Source: Fremontodendron californicum
Lineage: Eukaryota > Streptophyta > Magnoliopsida > Malvales > Malvaceae
Assembly: GCA_030761205.1 (NCBI GenBank)
Contig: JAULJL010000024.1
Location: 22,934,126 to 22,998,125 of the forward strand
Length of the DNA stretch: 64,000 nt
Reading direction: 5' to 3'
Positions within the stretch are counted from its first letter, which is position 1, and each line of letters begins with the position of its first letter. The notes beneath the pieces are model-generated. The model worked only from the letters and a program-made list of their open reading frames with translations, was not told where the DNA came from and searched no databases. The translations under genes and the position numbers were made by a program. Shown piece after piece: positions 22,693 to 34,503 of this stretch.

Positions 22693-24558
22693 TGATAACT
22701 CGTATAATTATATAGTTTTTAGTTATGTTTTATTATTGTTTTGTGTCAAATACGAGTTATTATTGTTTAGTCTAATTGTGTTTATGATCTTTTATATTTT
22801 TATGTAATTTGGTGTTTTTCACAAATTTCTTTGAGTGATTTCAGATTACTAGAATTAAGGGCAAATCTAGTTCAGTTCCAGTTCCGACACCTTTTGCCAT
22901 ATCAGCTATATCTGGAGTTTCACTGAAGCAATAAGGCTGAAATTTTAACCGTGCAAAGTTAAGAGGCATATCTATCTTTTTCATGTTTTACACTTCTTGA
23001 AACGGAGTCGTTTTGCCTAGCGAAATCAACCATCAAGTTGGCTGATGTGCAATGACGTCTGTCCTCAGCCGTTTTCGCATTTTTACCATATCGTCCGATA
23101 CACATCAGCAAATGAGCTGATTCCAACGGCTATGGATCACTAACTGATAGGGGAACATTTTTCTAGTAGACCATGTGATCAGATCAGGCCTCCAAGATTG
23201 AAGAAATCGACCATCAAGTTGGCTGATCAAAATTGTCATACAATATGACGAAAATTGTTAGAAAAATGCACTACCTACCTTTGAAATTTGTAAAGCTTGT
23301 CTCTTGTCATTTAGCCCTCCAAAATGTGTATAAATAGAGGGCCTTGGATGATTGTAGAGGATCATATTGTAGATAGGTAGGATATTAGCCATTGTAATAA
23401 AATTCTCTAAGTTTTCTTCTTCTTTCTTTTCTCTAGTTTTCTTTTTCTTTAGAAAGAGCAAGAGGTTGGATAATTAATATTCTTCTTCTTTCTTTCTTTT
23501 ATTTTCTTCTTAGATTCTATTTAATTTTATGTTTATAATGCCTATGTTAGGCTAAACTTCTATTTGGTTAAGGGTGATTTCAAAGCCCTAGACATGTTTT
23601 ATAATTGATTTTCAGATTCTATCTATCATTAATTTTCTATCAAAGTTGCTTATGTTCTTCTACAATAATTGTTCATGATGTTGTCTTGATTTGTTTAGGT
23701 GTACAACTAGATAGATCTTGATAATTATCTATTGCTAGTTTAGGAGTCTTGATCCGTGTAATTGTCTTGATTTCCTATTCATAAGTGGCAATTTGTGATT
23801 AATGATTATGGTCAAGTTTTCAATAATTGCAAAGTGGAACATAACCTAAGTTGAACAATCCGAGCTTATGTGTTTGTTGCTTAGATCAACCTATCTTTCT
23901 CATCATAAAGCTGCCATTAAATTGAATTTAGAGAGCTTATTCTAGGTTGTTTAATGGTTAGAGATTAAATAGAGAGCTTGTTCTATTTAACGACAAACTA
24001 AGGAAAGATTGGGATAACAGAGCTTGTTGTTATCTACGGTTGTTAACTTTGATAGTTGGTTGATATTGATAGATCTGAAATTGATTCTTAATGATGTCTA
24101 GTGGTGGAGAATGAAACCTTAACCATATTTTTCATATTTGATTCTTCTTACTTACTTGTTTTCTTACTTTTCTAGTTTGCTTATTTTTAAAAGTATATTT
24201 ATTTTTATTGGCTGGTTATACCGCCTAATTTGTATATTAACTTTGTTTTACTTTTATTGGCTGGTTATACCGCCTAATTTAGTATATATATTTTTATTGG
24301 CTGGTTATACCGCCTAATTTAGTATATATATTTTTATTGGCTGGTTATACCGCCTTGCATCTTCTTCTTATTATTTACTTTAGTTTAAATCTGGCTTCAA
24401 AAACCCCTTTTCTTTTATTGTTCTTGAATTTAAGTTTTAAACTATTAACTTATAAACTAAAACCCAATCCCTGAGGACTCGACCCTTGCTAACTACTATA
24501 CTTACAATTTATCTTTTTAGTGCAAGGTTAAATAAGATACACTCTTTTGGGTGCATCA
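22693..24558 (+). repeat. solo N-family LTR, TSD ATTAT
   Basis: 1866 bp, TGATAACTCG to GGGTGCATCA, with ATTAT at 22688-22692 and 24559-24563 and no internal sequence on either side. It carries one U3 repeat unit and four minisatellite units. It has more private substitutions than the other N LTRs in U3 (for example around 23070-23100), so it is probably older. Formed by recombination between the two LTRs of an inserted element. Confidence 0.93.
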
Positions 24559-24646
24559 ATTATCTATAGGTTGTATTGAAAGTGAACTAGATTTGGTTTT
24601 CTTACCTTGTGTCTATTTGATTTTGCTCGAGGACTAGCAAAAGATT

Positions 24647-24661
24647 AAGTGTGGGGGAATT
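24647..24661 (+). other. ATH1 polypurine tract
   Basis: AAGTGTGGGGGAATT immediately before TGATAAGTGC, the start of the ATH1 3' LTR. Confidence 0.8.
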
Positions 24662-25124
24662 TGATAAGTGCTTAATTTCATACATTTTCCTATTTAATTT
24701 ATTTATACTTTGTGCTTTGATTCTTACTTCCTTGACATTTTACTAGGTTTTTATGCTTTGTAAGTATTTTGGAGGAGATGAAGTCAAAACATGTCAATTA
24801 GGATGTTAAAGAGCTTACAAAATCACAATCACAAGATGGAAAAAGAGTTGGGAGTCAAAAAGATCAAATTCTTGGTGCAAAGCAAGAAGACAGATTTGAC
24901 CTTCGGAGCTTGTTTCTAAGAAAACATGATTTTAGACTCTTTATTCGAAGCAACTTCCTTCTTGACTTTTGAAGATTACTTGATTAACTTCCCAACTGCT
25001 GGTCATGGGACTAAATCGGATAAGAAATGGTCATCCAAATCGGCATTGGAATATCTCCCTAAAAACCCGAGTGATAGAAAAAAAACCTTAGCCGTAAATG
25101 ATAACTTTTTCTTAGTACCCTAGT
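24662..25124 (+). repeat. ATH1 3' LTR, truncated (U3 type B)
   Basis: Starts TGATAAGTGCTTAATTTC, identical in kind to the outer end of the ATH3 5' LTR (55689, minus). The next ~440 bp resemble type-B/type-D U3 (e.g. ACAGATTTGACC..GGAGCTTGTT, TCGGATAAGAAATGG). Similarity fades at about 25124; the R/U5 end is missing. Confidence 0.7.
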
Positions 25125-25464
25125 TGACATTTAAGTTTATCCTTGCCAAAGAAGGATTAGTGGCTGTAAACTTGCATTAATTGCAAGTATCTTTCCTTAA
25201 AGCTAATCCTAGTCAAAGTAGGAGAATTAAATCAGCCAAGACTTTCCTTCCTTACACTTACTTTGGCTGCAAGAATATAATCTCTCTTCATTAAAGAGTG
25301 CTTTGACTAAAACTTTCCTACTTTATTCAAACTTGGCTGCCAAGGCTTATATCTTTCCTTAAAACACAAAAGTCAGCCACTTTTCCTTAACTTTAGTCAC
25401 AAGTCAGCATTTATTGAAGGGAGAGAGCTGAAATTCACTTGTTTGATGCCCTAGCTATTGCCTA
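25125..25464 (+). other. unassigned AT-rich segment
   Basis: No match to any repeat elsewhere in this window and no convincing ORF. Short words recur (TTTCCTTA, GTCAGCCACTT-like, TTGGCTGC). It may be the remainder of the ATH1 LTR or another LTR element. Confidence 0.4.
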
Positions 25465-26108
25465 TTGATAGGATCCAAGATGATCCAATCCCATGGGAAT
25501 TTTTATATGGGCCAAGATCCAAGAAGATCTAGGAAACATGGCAAGAATGGATGGAATTCACTTGAGCCATGTTGCAAGTTATTTAAGAAAGGCTTCAACA
25601 TGCAAGATGGGCTTGCATCCAAGTTTGATCCATGTGATTCAAGAACACAAGGTGGCACATTAAGAGGGCTTATTTGGGTTTATTTTAATTCTTATAATTA
25701 CTTAGGCATTTGGGCCTATATTATGTAACATGGACATCTTTTAATTATTTAGGTTTGGGCTTGAGCATGTTCAGCCCATATTTTACATATTATTACTTAG
25801 TAGATTAAGGTTATCGTAGGGAGGCTATAAATATATGTCTTAGCCGCCTACTTCAATTATCTTTTGATCAATTAAGTCTGATTTTATTCAGTGAGAGTTT
25901 TCTCTTTTTAGTTCTTGAAAGAACTTAGGAACTTATCAAAGAATTCCTTCTTTGTGGCGTTCAACCTATCAAACTTAGGTTCTTGAAACGAGAGTTCTTA
26001 GGGTTTAGATTACATGCTTAATCTAGGTTCTTTGAAACAGGCTTTTAAGGGTTTAAGTTTTCTTTGCCTGAATCTTGGCTTTTCTGGGTTAGGTATTTCA
26101 ATTTGTTA
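25465..26108 (+). repeat. CHR-type 3' end and LTR, plus orientation, degenerate
   Basis: From about 25690 it matches the CHR1 LTR in opposite orientation (TTTAGGTTTGGGCTTGAGCATG, GGAGGCTATAAATATATG, AGTGAGAGTTTTCTC). The 87-codon ORF at 25465-25728 precedes it and may be a decayed polyprotein tail (AAGATCCAAGAAG near 25513 resembles CHR1), but this is weak. It ends abruptly at an inverted copy of itself. Confidence 0.6.
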
Positions 26109-26188
26109 TGATAGGATGTGAACCCTAGGGGTTAAACCCTTTGAACCCACTAACAAATTGAAATACCTAACCCAGAAAAGCCAAGATT
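26071..26188. repeat. foldback of the CHR LTR end
   Basis: Two perfect 38-bp arms, 26071-26108 and 26151-26188, separated by 42 bases. The right arm with its spacer (GTGAACCCTAGGGG...) is the CHR LTR terminus in minus orientation, so LTR ends meet head to head. Confidence 0.9.
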
Positions 26189-26239
26189 TTTCTTAATTAC
26201 TTGTTTATCTTGTCTAAACTAGGAACTAATAACTCTCTC

Positions 26240-26590
26240 ATAGCTAAATAATGTTGATAGATATGAAATTGATTCTTAATGATGTCTAGTGGTGGAGAAT
26301 GAAACCTTAACCATATTTTTCATATTTGATTCTTCTTAATTACTTGTTTATCTTGTCTAAACTAGGAACTAATAACTCTCTCATAGAACTAATAACTCTC
26401 TTATTCAACTTACCTTGACCCTTGAGATGTGTGCCTAATTGTTCTATGAGAGAGTTATTAGTTCCTAGTTTAGACAAGATAAACAAGTAATTAAGAAGAA
26501 TCAAATATGAAAAATATGGTTAAGGTTTCATTCTCCACCACTAGACATCATTAAGAATCAATTTCATATCTATCAACATTATTTAGCTAT
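26240..26590. repeat. perfect 150-bp inverted repeat, 51-base spacer
   Basis: Arms 26240-26389 and 26441-26590 are exact reverse complements over 150 bases; I checked them block by block. The right arm is normal type-D LTR sequence in minus orientation; the left arm is its inverted copy. A further direct copy of the inner ~50 bases lies at about 26192-26243. RNA across it would form a long hairpin. Confidence 0.95.
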
Positions 26591-28059
26591 CAAAGTTAAC
26601 AACCGTAGATAACAACAAGCTCTGTTACCCGAATCTTTCTTTAGTTCGTCGTTAATCTCTTACTATCAAACAAGCTCTCTATTTAATCTCTAACTATCAA
26701 ACAACCTAGAATAAGCTCTCTAAATTCAATTTAATAGCAGCTTTATGATGAGAAAGATAGGTTGATCTAAGCAACAAACACATAAGCTCGGATTGTTCAA
26801 CTTAGGTTATGTTCCACTTTGCAATTATTGAAAACTTGACCATAATCATTAATCACAAATTGCTACTTATGAATGGGAAATCAAGACAATTACACGGATC
26901 AAGACTCCTAAACTAGCATTAGACAATTATCAAGATTTATCTAGTTGGCCACCTAAACAAATCAAAACATCATCATGAACAATTTTAATGGAAGAACATA
27001 AGCAACCTTGATAGAAAACAATGATAGATAGATTCTGAAAATTAATTACATAACATGTCTAGGGCTTTGAAATCACCCTTAACCAAATAAAAGTTTAGCC
27101 TAGCATAGGCATTATAAACATAAACATAAAATTAAAGAGAATCTAAGAAGAAAATAAAAGAAAGAAAGAAAGAAGAAGAAGAAGAATAATAATGAAGAAG
27201 AAGAAAAATAAAAGACAATTATCAAGATTTATGTAGTTGGCCACCTAAACAAATCAAAACATCATTATGAACAATTTTAATGGAAGAACATAAGCAACTT
27301 TGATAGAAAACAATGATGGATAGATTCTGAAGATTAATTACATAACATGTCTAGGGCTTTGAAATCACCCTTAACACCCTTAACCAAATAAAAGTGTAGC
27401 CTAGCATCGGCATAGATAATATATACATAAAACTAAAAAGAAAAATAAAAGAATGGAGAAGAAGAAGAAGAAGAATAATGATGATCCCTTGAGTCTCCTC
27501 AAAATATGTCTAGTTTGTGGCTCGAAAGATGGTATTTATAGAGCTTTAAAACCCTGAGAATAAGTCCTTGCCGCACAAGTAAGCCTGGAGGCAGAAAAAT
27601 CACGTTTTTGCCTTTTTTTTTTCTAGATTTGCGGTTAGGATTTTCTGGCCGTAGGGTTCATTAGGTAGATATTCTAGCACCAATTTGGTTGCCCATTTCT
27701 TATCCGATTTGGGCCCATAATATATGGTTGGAAAGATAATCAAGTAAACTTCAAAAGTCAAGAAGGAAGTTTCTTCAAATAAAGAATCTAACATCATGTT
27801 TTCCTTACAACAAGCTCCAGAGGTCAAATCTGCCTGATTGCTTTTCAACCAGAAATTGATATTTTTGACTCCCAAGTCTTCTTCCCTCTTGTGATTATGA
27901 TTTTGTAAGCTCTTTACCATCATTATTGACATCTTTTGACTTCATTCTCCTCATTGTACCTAATTCAAAAACATATTATAAGTAAACAAGATAAAGATCG
28001 AAAATATAACAAAAACTAAAGGTAGAAAGGCATAAAATGTATATTTTATGATCTTATTA
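26441..28059 (-). repeat. type-D LTR fragment
   Basis: Minus-oriented LTR lacking its TGATGCACCC end (replaced by the inverted repeat). It extends to a degenerate outer end near 28059 (ATGATCTTATTA; the intact type-D copy reads ATGAGCTTATCA). It includes the U3 stretch with GGCAGAAAAATCACG and a TATA-like TATTTATAGAG near 27533. It borders CHR2 on the right. Confidence 0.75.
26922..27475 (-). repeat. 292-bp tandem duplication inside the type-D LTR
   Basis: GACAATTATCAAGATTTAT starts at 26922 and again at 27214; the second unit is shorter and diverged. The ATH3 LTR has the same duplication start with the same 292-bp period (55125 and 55417), so the duplication is ancestral. Confidence 0.8.
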
Positions 28060-28079
28060 AAAATATTTTTCATCCTAGA

Positions 28080-28682
28080 TGTTTTGTGAAGAATAAAGTA
28101 TGCAGTATGATAATTGATGGGGGGGTTGCACCAATGTAGCTAGTACTACCTTAGTAGAAAAGTTGGGTTTACCTATACTTAAACATCTTAAGCCTTACAG
28201 ATTGCAATGGTTGAATGATTGTGGGGATGTTAAGGTGAATAGGCAAGTAAGGGTAGCTTTTACTATTGGGAGGTATAGTGATGAGGTGCTTTGTGATGTA
28301 GTGCCTATGCATGCTTATCATCTATTGCTGGGGAGGCCATGGCAGTATAATAGGAGGGTGCACATGATGGGTTTAGGAATAGATACAACTTTGTAAAAAA
28401 TGGGAAAACCATCAACCTTGTTACTTTAACACCAAAGCAGGTCTATGAAGACCAAATGAAACTGAAATCTGTTTTTGAGGAAAAAAAATGAGTGTACCTG
28501 AATCTAATAAGGAAAAAAAAAAGAGAACAAAATAAAGAGATTGGCCGGAAAAGGGGAGGAAAAAGAAAGTGACGAAAACAGAGAAGTGGCTGAAAAAAAT
28601 AAACTGATGCCACAAAAAAGAAAAGCAAAAACAAAGATGAGCTTTTATGCAAAAGAGAGTGAGGTTAAGAAGGCTTTTTTAT
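28080..28682 (+). pseudogene. pro: CHR2 protease region, frameshifted
   Basis: Contains the protease Asp region as GATGGGGGGGTTGCACC, where CHR1 has an extra A (GGGGGAGTTGC); the lost base breaks the frame at the active site. Open again at 28163-28396 (GLPILKHLKPYRLQWLNDC to LLGRPWQYNRR), then frameshifted through the lysine-rich linker to about 28682 (AKESEVKKAF). Confidence 0.75.
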
Positions 28683-28693
28683 AAGATCAGCCC

Positions 28694-29635
28694 ATGATCT
28701 TCCTTGTTTATAAAGAATCATATCTTAATCTTGATGAATCTAACCAAGCTCTTCCTAGTGTTGCTGTTTCTTTGTTACAGGAATTTGAAGAGTTATTCCC
28801 GGAGGAGATGCAAAGTGGGTTGCCTTCCATAAGAGGTATTGAGCATCAGAATGATTTTGTACCCGGAGTAGTCATTCCAAACCGACCAGCCTATAGAAGT
28901 AATCAGGAGGAGACAAAGGAACTTCAAAGGCAAGTAGAAGACTTGATGAGTAAAGGGTACATAAGAGAAAGCATGAGTCCATGTGCTATTCCAGTTCTTC
29001 TAGTGCCAAAGAAGGATGGGTCTTGGAGGATGCATGTTGATTGTAGAGCAGTCAACAATATCACGGTAAAGTATCGTCATCCCATTCCTAGATTAGATGA
29101 TATGCTAGATGATTTGTACGGATCTTGTGTTTTTAGTAAGATAGATCTTAAAAGTGGTTACCATCAGATTAGGATGAAAGAAGGTGATGAATGGGAAACA
29201 GCTTTTAAGACTAAGTATGGGTTGTATGAATGGTTAGTCATGCCATTTTTACTTACTAATGCACCTAGTACTTTTATGAGACTAATGAATCATGTTTTGA
29301 GAGAGTTTTTAGGTAAATTTGTAGTTGTCTACTTTGATGACATTTTAGTGTACAACAAAAGCTTAGATGAGCATGTTGAACATTTACGATTTGTGTTTAA
29401 TGTGTTGAAAACTGAAAAGTTGTATGCTAATTTTAAGAAGTGTACCTTTTGCATGGATAGAGTTATATTTCTTGGATATGTTGTTTGCTCAAAAGGTATT
29501 GAGATGGATGAAGAGAAAGTCAAGGCCATCAAGGAATGGACGACTCCTAAAGGGGTAAGTGAGGTAAGAAGCTTTAATGGTTTAGCTAGTTTTTATAGGC
29601 GTTTTTTGTTAAAAACTTTAGCACTATTGCTGTAA
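28694..29635 (+). pseudogene. pol: CHR2 reverse transcriptase
   Basis: 313 open codons. Motifs: VPKKDGSWRMHVDCRAVNNIT (~104), IDLKSGYHQIRM (~150), LVMPFLLTNAPSTF (~181) and catalytic YFDD at 213-216 followed by ILVYNKS. Then FLGYVV and VRSFNGLASFYRRF lead to a frameshift near 29600. MPFLLTNAPS replaces the usual MPFGL-NAP motif, and MHVDCRAVN replaces the usual CVDYRALN type; both fit decay. Clade placement as chromovirus-like rests on the motifs and on the tRNA-Met site of the related CHR1. Confidence 0.82.
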
Positions 29636-30145
29636 CAATTACTGAAGTTATTAAAAAGAATGTTGGTTTTCATTGGGGCAATGAACAAGAGAAAGCATTT
29701 GTTACTCTTAAAGGTAGGTTATGTTCAGCACCTGTTTTTACATTACTAACTTTGACAAAGCTTTTGAGATTGAATGTGATGCTCAGGAATAGGAATTGGG
29801 GTTGTTTTAATGCAGGAAAAGCGTCCAATCGCATTCTTCAGTGAGAAGCTTAGTGGAGCGGCCTTGAACTATCCAACTTATGATAAGGAGCTTTATGCAC
29901 TTGTTAGAGCTTTGGAGACATGGCAGCATTACTTATGGTAAGTTGAATAAGAGACATGCTAGGTGGATAGAATACATAGAGACCTTTCCTTATGTCATTA
30001 GATACAAGCAAGGTAAGGAAAATATTATAGCTGATGCTTTATCTAGGAGGTATGTATTTCTCACATCTATGAATGCTAAGATGCTTGGATTTGAATATAT
30101 AAAGGATGAATATGCCACTGATGCTGATTTTTGTAATACATAGCA
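29636..30145 (+). pseudogene. CHR2 RNase H remnants
   Basis: Frameshifted pieces: FEIECDAQE near 29766, EKRPIAFFSEKLSGAALNYPTYDKELYALVRAL around 29817-29915, then a deletion after QHYL and HARWIEYIETFPYVIRYKQGKENIIADALSRRY around 29955-30050. No complete domain remains. Confidence 0.72.
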
Positions 30146-30719
30146 TGTAATAAGACAGCATTTGATACATTTAACAAGCATGATAGTTTTTTGTTTAGAG
30201 AAGATAAACTATGTGTGCCTAATTGTTCTATGAAAGAGTTAATAGTGCATGAGGCACATGGTGGTGGTTTAATGGGACACTTTGGTGTCAAGAAGACCTT
30301 AGAAATATTGCATGAACATTTCTTTTGGCCTAAAATGAAAAGGGATGTTATTTGCATATGTGATAGATGCATTACATGTAGAAAGGCCAAATCTAAGGTT
30401 TTACCTCATTGGTTATATACACCCTTACCAGTTCCTAGTGAACCATGCGTAGACATATCTATGGACTTTGTATTGGGTTTACCTAGGACGAAAAGTGGTA
30501 GGGATTCAATTTTTGTGGTAGTGGATAGGTTTAGCAAGATGGCACATTTTATTCCAAGCCATAAAACTGATGATACAACTAACATTGCTGAATTGTTCTT
30601 TAGGGAGATAGTGCGCCTACATGGTGTTCCTAAAAGCATTGTGTCTGATAGAGATGTTAAGTTCCTTAGTTACTTTTGGAAGGTTTTGTGGCGGAAATTG
30701 GGTACTAAACTTTTGTTTG
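30146..30719 (+). pseudogene. int: CHR2 integrase, cut by an LTR
   Basis: HHCC-type zinc domain (HEAHGGGLMGHFG..., CDRCITC), first catalytic Asp in ISMDFVLGLP and second in VSDRDVKF. The type-D LTR starts at 30720 before the catalytic Glu, so the core domain and any chromodomain are missing here. Confidence 0.78.
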
Positions 30720-32201
30720 TGATGCACCCAAAAGAGTGTATCTCTATTTAACCTTGCACTAAAAAGAATCAATTGTAGAGTATAGTGATTAGCAAGGGTC
30801 GAGTCCTCAGGGATTGGGTTTTAATCTATGAGTTATTAGTTTATAACTTAGGTTCAAAGAAAACAAAAGAAAAGGGGGTTTTGAAATAGTTTTAAAAAAA
30901 AGCAAACAAGAAAAGTAAGATGCAAGTAAAAAATAAGAAATCAAATATAAGAGAAATATGGTTAAGGTTTCATTCTCCACCATTAGACATCATTAAGAAC
31001 CAATTTCAGATCAATCAATATCAACCAACTATCAAAGTTAACAACCGTAGATAACAACAAGCTCTGTTATCCCAATCTTTTCATAGTTTGTCATTAAATA
31101 GAACAAGCTCTCTATTTAATCTCTAACCATCAAACAACCTAGAATAAGCTCTCTAAATTCAATTTAATGGCAGCTTTATGATGAGAAAGATAGGTTGATC
31201 TAAGCAACAAACACATAAGCTCGGATTGTTCAACTTAGGTTATGTTCCACTTTGCAATTATTGAAAACTTGACCATAATCATTAATCACAAATTGCCACT
31301 TACGAATAGGAAATCAAGACAATTACACAGATCAAGACTCCTAAACTAGCAATAGATAATTATCAAGATCTATCTAGTTGTACACCTAAATAAATCAAGA
31401 CAACATCATAAACAATTCTTGTAGAAGAACATAAGCAACTTTGATAGAAAATTAATGATAGATAGAATATGAAAATCAATTACAAAACATGTCTAGGGCT
31501 TTGAAATCACCCTTAACCAAATAAAAGTTTAGCCTAGCATAGGCATTATAAACATAAACATAAAATTAAAGAGAATCTAAGAAGAAAATAAAAGAAAGAA
31601 AGAAGAAGAAGAAGAAGAATAATGATGATCCTTGAGTCTCCTCAAAAGATGTCTAGTTTGTGGCTCAAAAGATGGTATTTATAGAGTTTTAAAACCCTGA
31701 GAATAAGTCCTTGCCGCACAAGTAAGCCTCGAGGCAGAAAAATCACGTTTTTGCCTTTTTTTCAGATTTGCGGTTAGGGTTTTTCTGGCCGTAGGATTCT
31801 TTAGGGAGATATTCTAGCGCCAATTTGGTTGCCCATTTCTTATCCGATTTGGGCCCATAATATATCATTGGAAAGATAATCAAGTCAAATTCAAAAGTCA
31901 AGAAGGAAGTTTCTTCAAATAAAGAATCTAACATCATGTTTTCCTTTCAACAAGCTCCAGAGGTCAAATCTGCCTGATTGCTTTTCAACCAGAAATTAAT
32001 ATTTTTGACTCCCAAGTCTTCTTCCATCTTGTGATTATGATTTTGCAAGCTCTTTACCATCATTATTGACATCTTTTGACTTCATTCTCCTTATTGTACC
32101 TAAAATTCAAAAACATATTATAAGTAAACAAGATAAAGATCGAAAACATATCAAAAACTAAAGGTTGAAAGGCATAAAATGTATATTTTATGAGCTTATC
32201 A
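30720..32201 (-). repeat. type-D LTR (1482 bp), complete
   Basis: Plus-strand ends TGATGCACCC and GAGCTTATCA, that is, minus-strand TGATAAGCTC...GGGTGCATCA. The polypurine complement AATACCCCCACACTT follows at 32202-32216, so it is a 3' LTR of a minus-strand element, probably ATH2. It has no GGCTGGTTATACCGCC repeats. Its U3 differs from the N and type-B LTRs while R/U5 is shared. Confidence 0.85.
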
Positions 32202-33811
32202 AATACCCCCACACTTAGCTTTTTGCTAGTCCTCGAGCAAAACAAAGTAAAAATAAAATAAGAAAATCAAATCTAATCCACTTTCAATACAAATTAGAGA
32301 CAATCATTGAACAAGTCTTATAAGCTAATCAATAGCTTAAAGAGTTTCACAAAAAATCATGCTTGATAGTAAATGGTTTGAGTTATGCTAAAATTAACAT
32401 AACATATCTCAATCATAATAGTGCATGTTCAAACTTGATCTCAACTTCTCACATGGGATACCCTCATTATTTTCACTCTTTAAAATACTGGTGAAGTGTT
32501 TACACTCAATCAATCTCATGAAAATAGTTTCTACCATATGCTTGCTTGTCCACCTATTCTTCACTACTTAGATCATCCAACTTCATGAATCAAGAGGTCT
32601 TTATGCAAGGTTATTATGGGGCCAAGGGGTAATAATGTGGCTAAAGAATAAAAGATAAAGGATATTACAAAAGTTCCAAAGATTTTATAGAGTTTAGAGA
32701 CATAATAAGATTTATACAAAGAAACTTCTCAAAACTCTTTAAAAGTACATAGTCACATAGGCCGAATATTCATGTTGGGCCTTTTCTTCATTCTAAACAA
32801 CTTTCGAACATCTTTTTCTTTTTCCACAAATTCAAGAGATGATTCATATTTTTTTCTTCATTTTTTTTTCACATAGGAATGTATTTGCCAGTATTCCATT
32901 TCTTTTTCTCTTGACTTTTTTTTTTCTTTTCCCCCCACACTTATTTCTTGTTTCTAACCCAAAATTTGAATAGATCTTCCTTGTCTTTGCAATATGTCTC
33001 AAAACATGCTAATTCATCTTTAGAACAAGGGTAAGGATAAAAATAAGTATATTTAGGTTAGGGACAAGTTATGGTTACCAAAGAAATAGCTTATTCAATG
33101 TAGGCTCAAATTGGTTCACTAAGGGTGTGTTCTCTTGGAACATCAATAAGGGATGGCTGTTTGGCCCTGGCTAAAAATCCTAATGCCTCTATCATATTCA
33201 TGTTGTCACATGCATCAATATAGTCTCAACAAGGTTTAAAGCAACTTCTAGAGAATTATGTAATCATAAGAGCACTCAAGAAATAAATTAGATTGATATG
33301 TATAATGCATCAATCATATAGGCTCAAAAACTCACAAGCTTAATTCTCAAGTCAATATCAAGTCTAAACATGCTTCTTTCTCAATCAACATATCATATCA
33401 ACATTGGCTCATAAAAATTTAGTATCAAGCTTAATTCTCATGAAAAGCTTCTCACTAATAACCAGTTTAGAAAATCTTCTCACTAATAACCAGTTTAGAC
33501 CTATGCAATTCATATCTTATCATTATATTAAAAAGGAACTAAAACACACTAAAAACAACATAAAAAGAATAAAAAACAACACACACACTAAAGAAAATCC
33601 TAAATTTTTCCCCCCACACTTAATTTTTACATTGTCCTCAATGTAATGCTATTATCCCCAATGCAAGAATTATATGTAAGAGAAAAGAACTATGAAACAA
33701 AACAAAAGAAAAACAATAAAAGATAGAATGATGGAGAGTAAGGAATATGCAAATTTGATATAATAAATGCTCTTCATCCTTTTGGGTTGCCTCCCAAGAA
33801 GCGCTTGGTTT
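32202..33811 (-). other. ATH2 3' non-coding region
   Basis: Reverse-complement homologue of 21189-24661. It contains polypurine-like motifs at the LTR boundary, near 32933-32942 and near 33610-33620, and ends in the CAAGAAGCGCTTGGTTTATTG stretch that lies just after the ATH1 integrase stop. N4 interrupts it at 33817. Confidence 0.78.
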
Positions 33812-34503
33812 ATTGTTGATGCACCCAAAAGAGTGTATCTTATTTAACCTTGCACTAAAAAGATCAATTGTAAGTATAGTAGTTAGCAAGGGTCGAGTCC
33901 TCAGGGATTGGGTTTTAGTTTATAAGTTGATAGTTTAAAACTTAAATTCAAGAACAATAAAAGAAAAGGGGTTTTTGAAGCCAGATTTAAACTAAAGTAA
34001 ATAATAAGAATAAGATGCAAGGCGGTATAACCAGCCAATAAAAATATATATACTATGCAAGGCGGTATAACCAGCCAATAAAAATATATATACTAAATTA
34101 GGCGGTATAACCAGCCAATAAAAATAAAACAAAATTAATATACAAATTAGGCGGTATAACCAGCCAATAAAAATAAATATACTTTTAAAAATAAGCAAAC
34201 TAGAAAAGTAAGAAAACAAGTAAGAAGAATCAAAAATGAAAAATATGGTTAAGGTTTCATTCTCCACCACTAGACATCATTAAGAATCAATTTCAGATCT
34301 ATCAATATCAACCAACTATCAAAGTTAACAACCGTAGATAACAACAAGCTCTGTTATCCCAATCTTTCCTTAGTTTGTCGTTAAATAGAACAAGCTCTCT
34401 ATTTAATCTCTAACCATCAAACAACCTAGAATAAGCTCTCTAGATTCAATTTAATGGCAGCTTTATGATGAGAAAGATAGGTTGATCTAAGCAACAAACA
34501 CAT

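Larger units (their letters stand above)
9818..25124 (+). mobile_element. ATH1: Athila-type retrotransposon, 5'-truncated, interrupted twice
   Basis: Starts inside gag without 5' LTR or leader. It then runs protease, reverse transcriptase and RNase H (to 12706), integrase (19772-21188), a long 3' non-coding region, polypurine tract and part of a 3' LTR (from 24662). N2 splits RNase H from integrase and a solo N LTR splits the 3' region; both insertions have clean 5-bp duplications, so they postdate ATH1. Three in-frame nonsense changes and a 39-nt integrase deletion mark it as dead. Confidence 0.85.
28060..30719 (+). mobile_element. CHR2: chromovirus-like fragment, protease to integrase
   Basis: Starts inside the gag-protease region (TTTTTCATCCTAGATGTTTTG matches CHR1 in reverse) next to a type-D LTR. 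It runs through reverse transcriptase and RNase H and stops within integrase where the type-D LTR at 30720 begins. Several frameshifts and deletions. The part after 28690 corresponds to what N1 and other events removed from CHR1, but the two copies overlap and are distinct. Confidence 0.82.

Noticed and set aside
24926..25123. 65-codon ORF in the ATH1 3' LTR
   Set aside because: Same U3 stretch as the type-D ORFs, no family match, ends where similarity to the LTR fades.
27600..27932. 110-codon ORF and relatives at 31743 and 57555
   Set aside because: Located in type-D LTR U3, with frame and length differing between copies; LTR sequence rather than a gene.
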